Positions 11,696 to 12,441 of a stretch of DNA of 12,441 bases are shown here, piece after piece. The DNA comes from CAYONP01 sp964405335 (GTDB taxonomy: Bacteria; Armatimonadota; UBA10988). The notes below the pieces were generated by a model. That model was not told the origin of the DNA, ran no database searches, and worked only from the letters and a program-made list of their open reading frames with translations. The stretch covers positions 1 through 12,441 of the forward strand of contig CAYONP010000133.1 of the NCBI GenBank assembly GCA_964405335.1. The letters run 5' to 3'. Position 1 is the first letter of the stretch, and each line of letters opens with the position of its first letter. The translations under genes were made by a program, and so were the position numbers.

Positions 11696-12441
11696 CTACC
11701 GCCCGCGCCGCATCCCGGCGGCGGCCAACCGTCCGCCGTAGATTCCCGCCTTGCGCGCCGGCTTGGTCCGCGCCACCGGCGCGAGGCTGCTCCGCGACGT
11801 CTCGGTCACCGGGATCTGTTGGCGGATCAGCTTCTCGATGTCGCGTAGCAGCGTCCGCTCGGGGTAGCTGCAGAACGAGATCGCCGTCCCCGCGGCGCCG
11901 GCCCGGGCGGTGCGGCCGATGCGGTGCACATAGCCCTCCGGCTCGTGCGGCAGGTCGTAGTTGATCACGTGGCTGATCCCGTCGATGTCGATCCCCCGCG
12001 CGGCGACGTCGGTGGCGACCAGGACCCGGACCCGGCCCTCGCGGAAGCGGTCGAGCGAGCGCTGCCGCTGACCCTGGCTCTTGTTGCCGTGGATCGCCTC
12101 GGCCCCGAAGCCCTGCCGCGCCAGGTGGTCGGCCAGCCGGTTGGCCCCATGCTTGGTCCCGCAGAAGACCAGCGCGCGATCGACGCCGTCGCCGGCCAGC
12201 AGCTCGCGCAGCAGCTCGCGCTTGTGCTCCGGCTCGATGTAGACCAGCCGCTGCTCGACCTCGTCGACCGGCGTCGCGTTCGGCGTCACCGCGGCCTGCG
12301 CCGGATCGGTCAGGATGCCGTCGGCCAGCCGCCGCGCCGCCGGGCCGAGGGTGGCCGAGAAGAACGCCGTCTGGCGCTGCGCCGGCAGCTCAGCCAGGAT
12401 CTTCCGGAGCAGAGGGCGGGGCAGATGTACCAGGAACTCGT
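11696..12441 (-). CDS. DEAD-box ATP-dependent RNA helicase, C-terminal part (5' end outside window)
   Basis: The last 248 codons of an RNA helicase of the RhlE/DeaD type that remodels RNA or ribosomal precursors with ATP. Visible motifs, in reading order: motif III SAT (12350-12358), LPAQRQT just before it, motif IV region ALVFCGTK, motif Va VATDVAARGIDI (about 12019-11984) and motif VI YVHRIGRTARAG (about 11932-11897). The reading frame stays open to the window edge, so the DEAD and Walker A motifs lie beyond 12441. The C-terminal tail after the helicase core is short and basic (RTKPARKAGIYGG...MRRGR), as in many RhlE proteins. The first visible residues (EFLVHLPRPLLRKIL) do not show the usual MGF before this helix. 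Repeat B2 follows the stop. Confidence 0.95.
   Translation of the reverse strand, partial: EFLVHLPRPLLRKILAELPAQRQTAFFSATLGPAARRLADGILTDPAQAAVTPNATPVDEVEQRLVYIEPEHKRELLRELLAGDGVDRALVFCGTKHGANRLADHLARQGFGAEAIHGNKSQGQRQRSLDRFREGRVRVLVATDVAARGIDIDGISHVINYDLPHEPEGYVHRIGRTARAGAAGTAISFCSYPERTLLRDIEKLIRQQIPVTETSRSSLAPVARTKPARKAGIYGGRLAAAGMRRGR

Noticed and set aside
1..12441. tRNA or rRNA genes, prophage or insertion-sequence transposase genes
   Set aside because: I found no cloverleaf with a recognisable T-loop, no rRNA stretches and no transposase, integrase or phage protein in any frame.

Overview
This is a very GC-rich bacterial window with Shine-Dalgarno-led genes, frequent GTG/TTG starts and many exported proteins of a carbohydrate-related type. 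Nothing in it fixes the taxonomy. The mix of a secreted GH99/WbsX-like protein, a CBM9-like domain, lectin-like domains, a CobW-type GTPase and many palindromic intergenic repeats suggests a free-living saccharolytic environmental bacterium (for example Planctomycetota, Armatimonadota or Hydrogenedentota), but that is inference.

Layout. At the left edge lie two copies of a compound-hairpin repeat (element A). Positions 158-4379 hold a minus-strand operon of three exported proteins: a CBM9-like/alpha-beta hydrolase, a GH99/WbsX-like TIM-barrel protein, and a second barrel-like protein whose start overlaps the previous stop (ATGA). After about 500 bases with no convincing gene comes a small, very basic 51-residue protein (4884-5039, plus). 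It converges on a CobW-family G3E GTPase (5190-6161, minus), and a palindromic element (E) fills most of the gap. An RbsC-like ABC permease without partners (6260-7384, plus) diverges from the GTPase. Next are a three-hairpin repeat (B1), a 63-residue TTG-start basic protein with its own promoter and terminator (7631-7822, plus), and an exported lectin-like protein (7893-8768, minus). A SAM-dependent methyltransferase (8948-9850, plus) diverges from the lectin-like protein. Element C follows, then an exported lectin-like/glycerophosphodiester phosphodiesterase fusion (10089-11474, minus), an inverted second copy of the three-hairpin repeat (B2), and the C-terminal half of a DEAD-box RNA helicase running off the right edge.

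How the parts fit. Five of the ten main proteins look exported and directed at glycans or glycerophosphodiesters at or outside the cell surface. The GTPase, permease, methyltransferase and helicase are housekeeping or accessory functions with no visible link to them.

The most distinctive signal is non-coding. Palindromic elements of several kinds sit at or just past nearly every gene 3' end. In two cases the repeat supplies the stop codon of the gene (TAG from element A; TAA plus nine residues from element B1). The two B copies align without gaps over 103 bp, lie in the same orientation relative to the upstream gene, and differ in ways that keep the hairpins paired in the sense RNA. This is the best candidate here for something undescribed.
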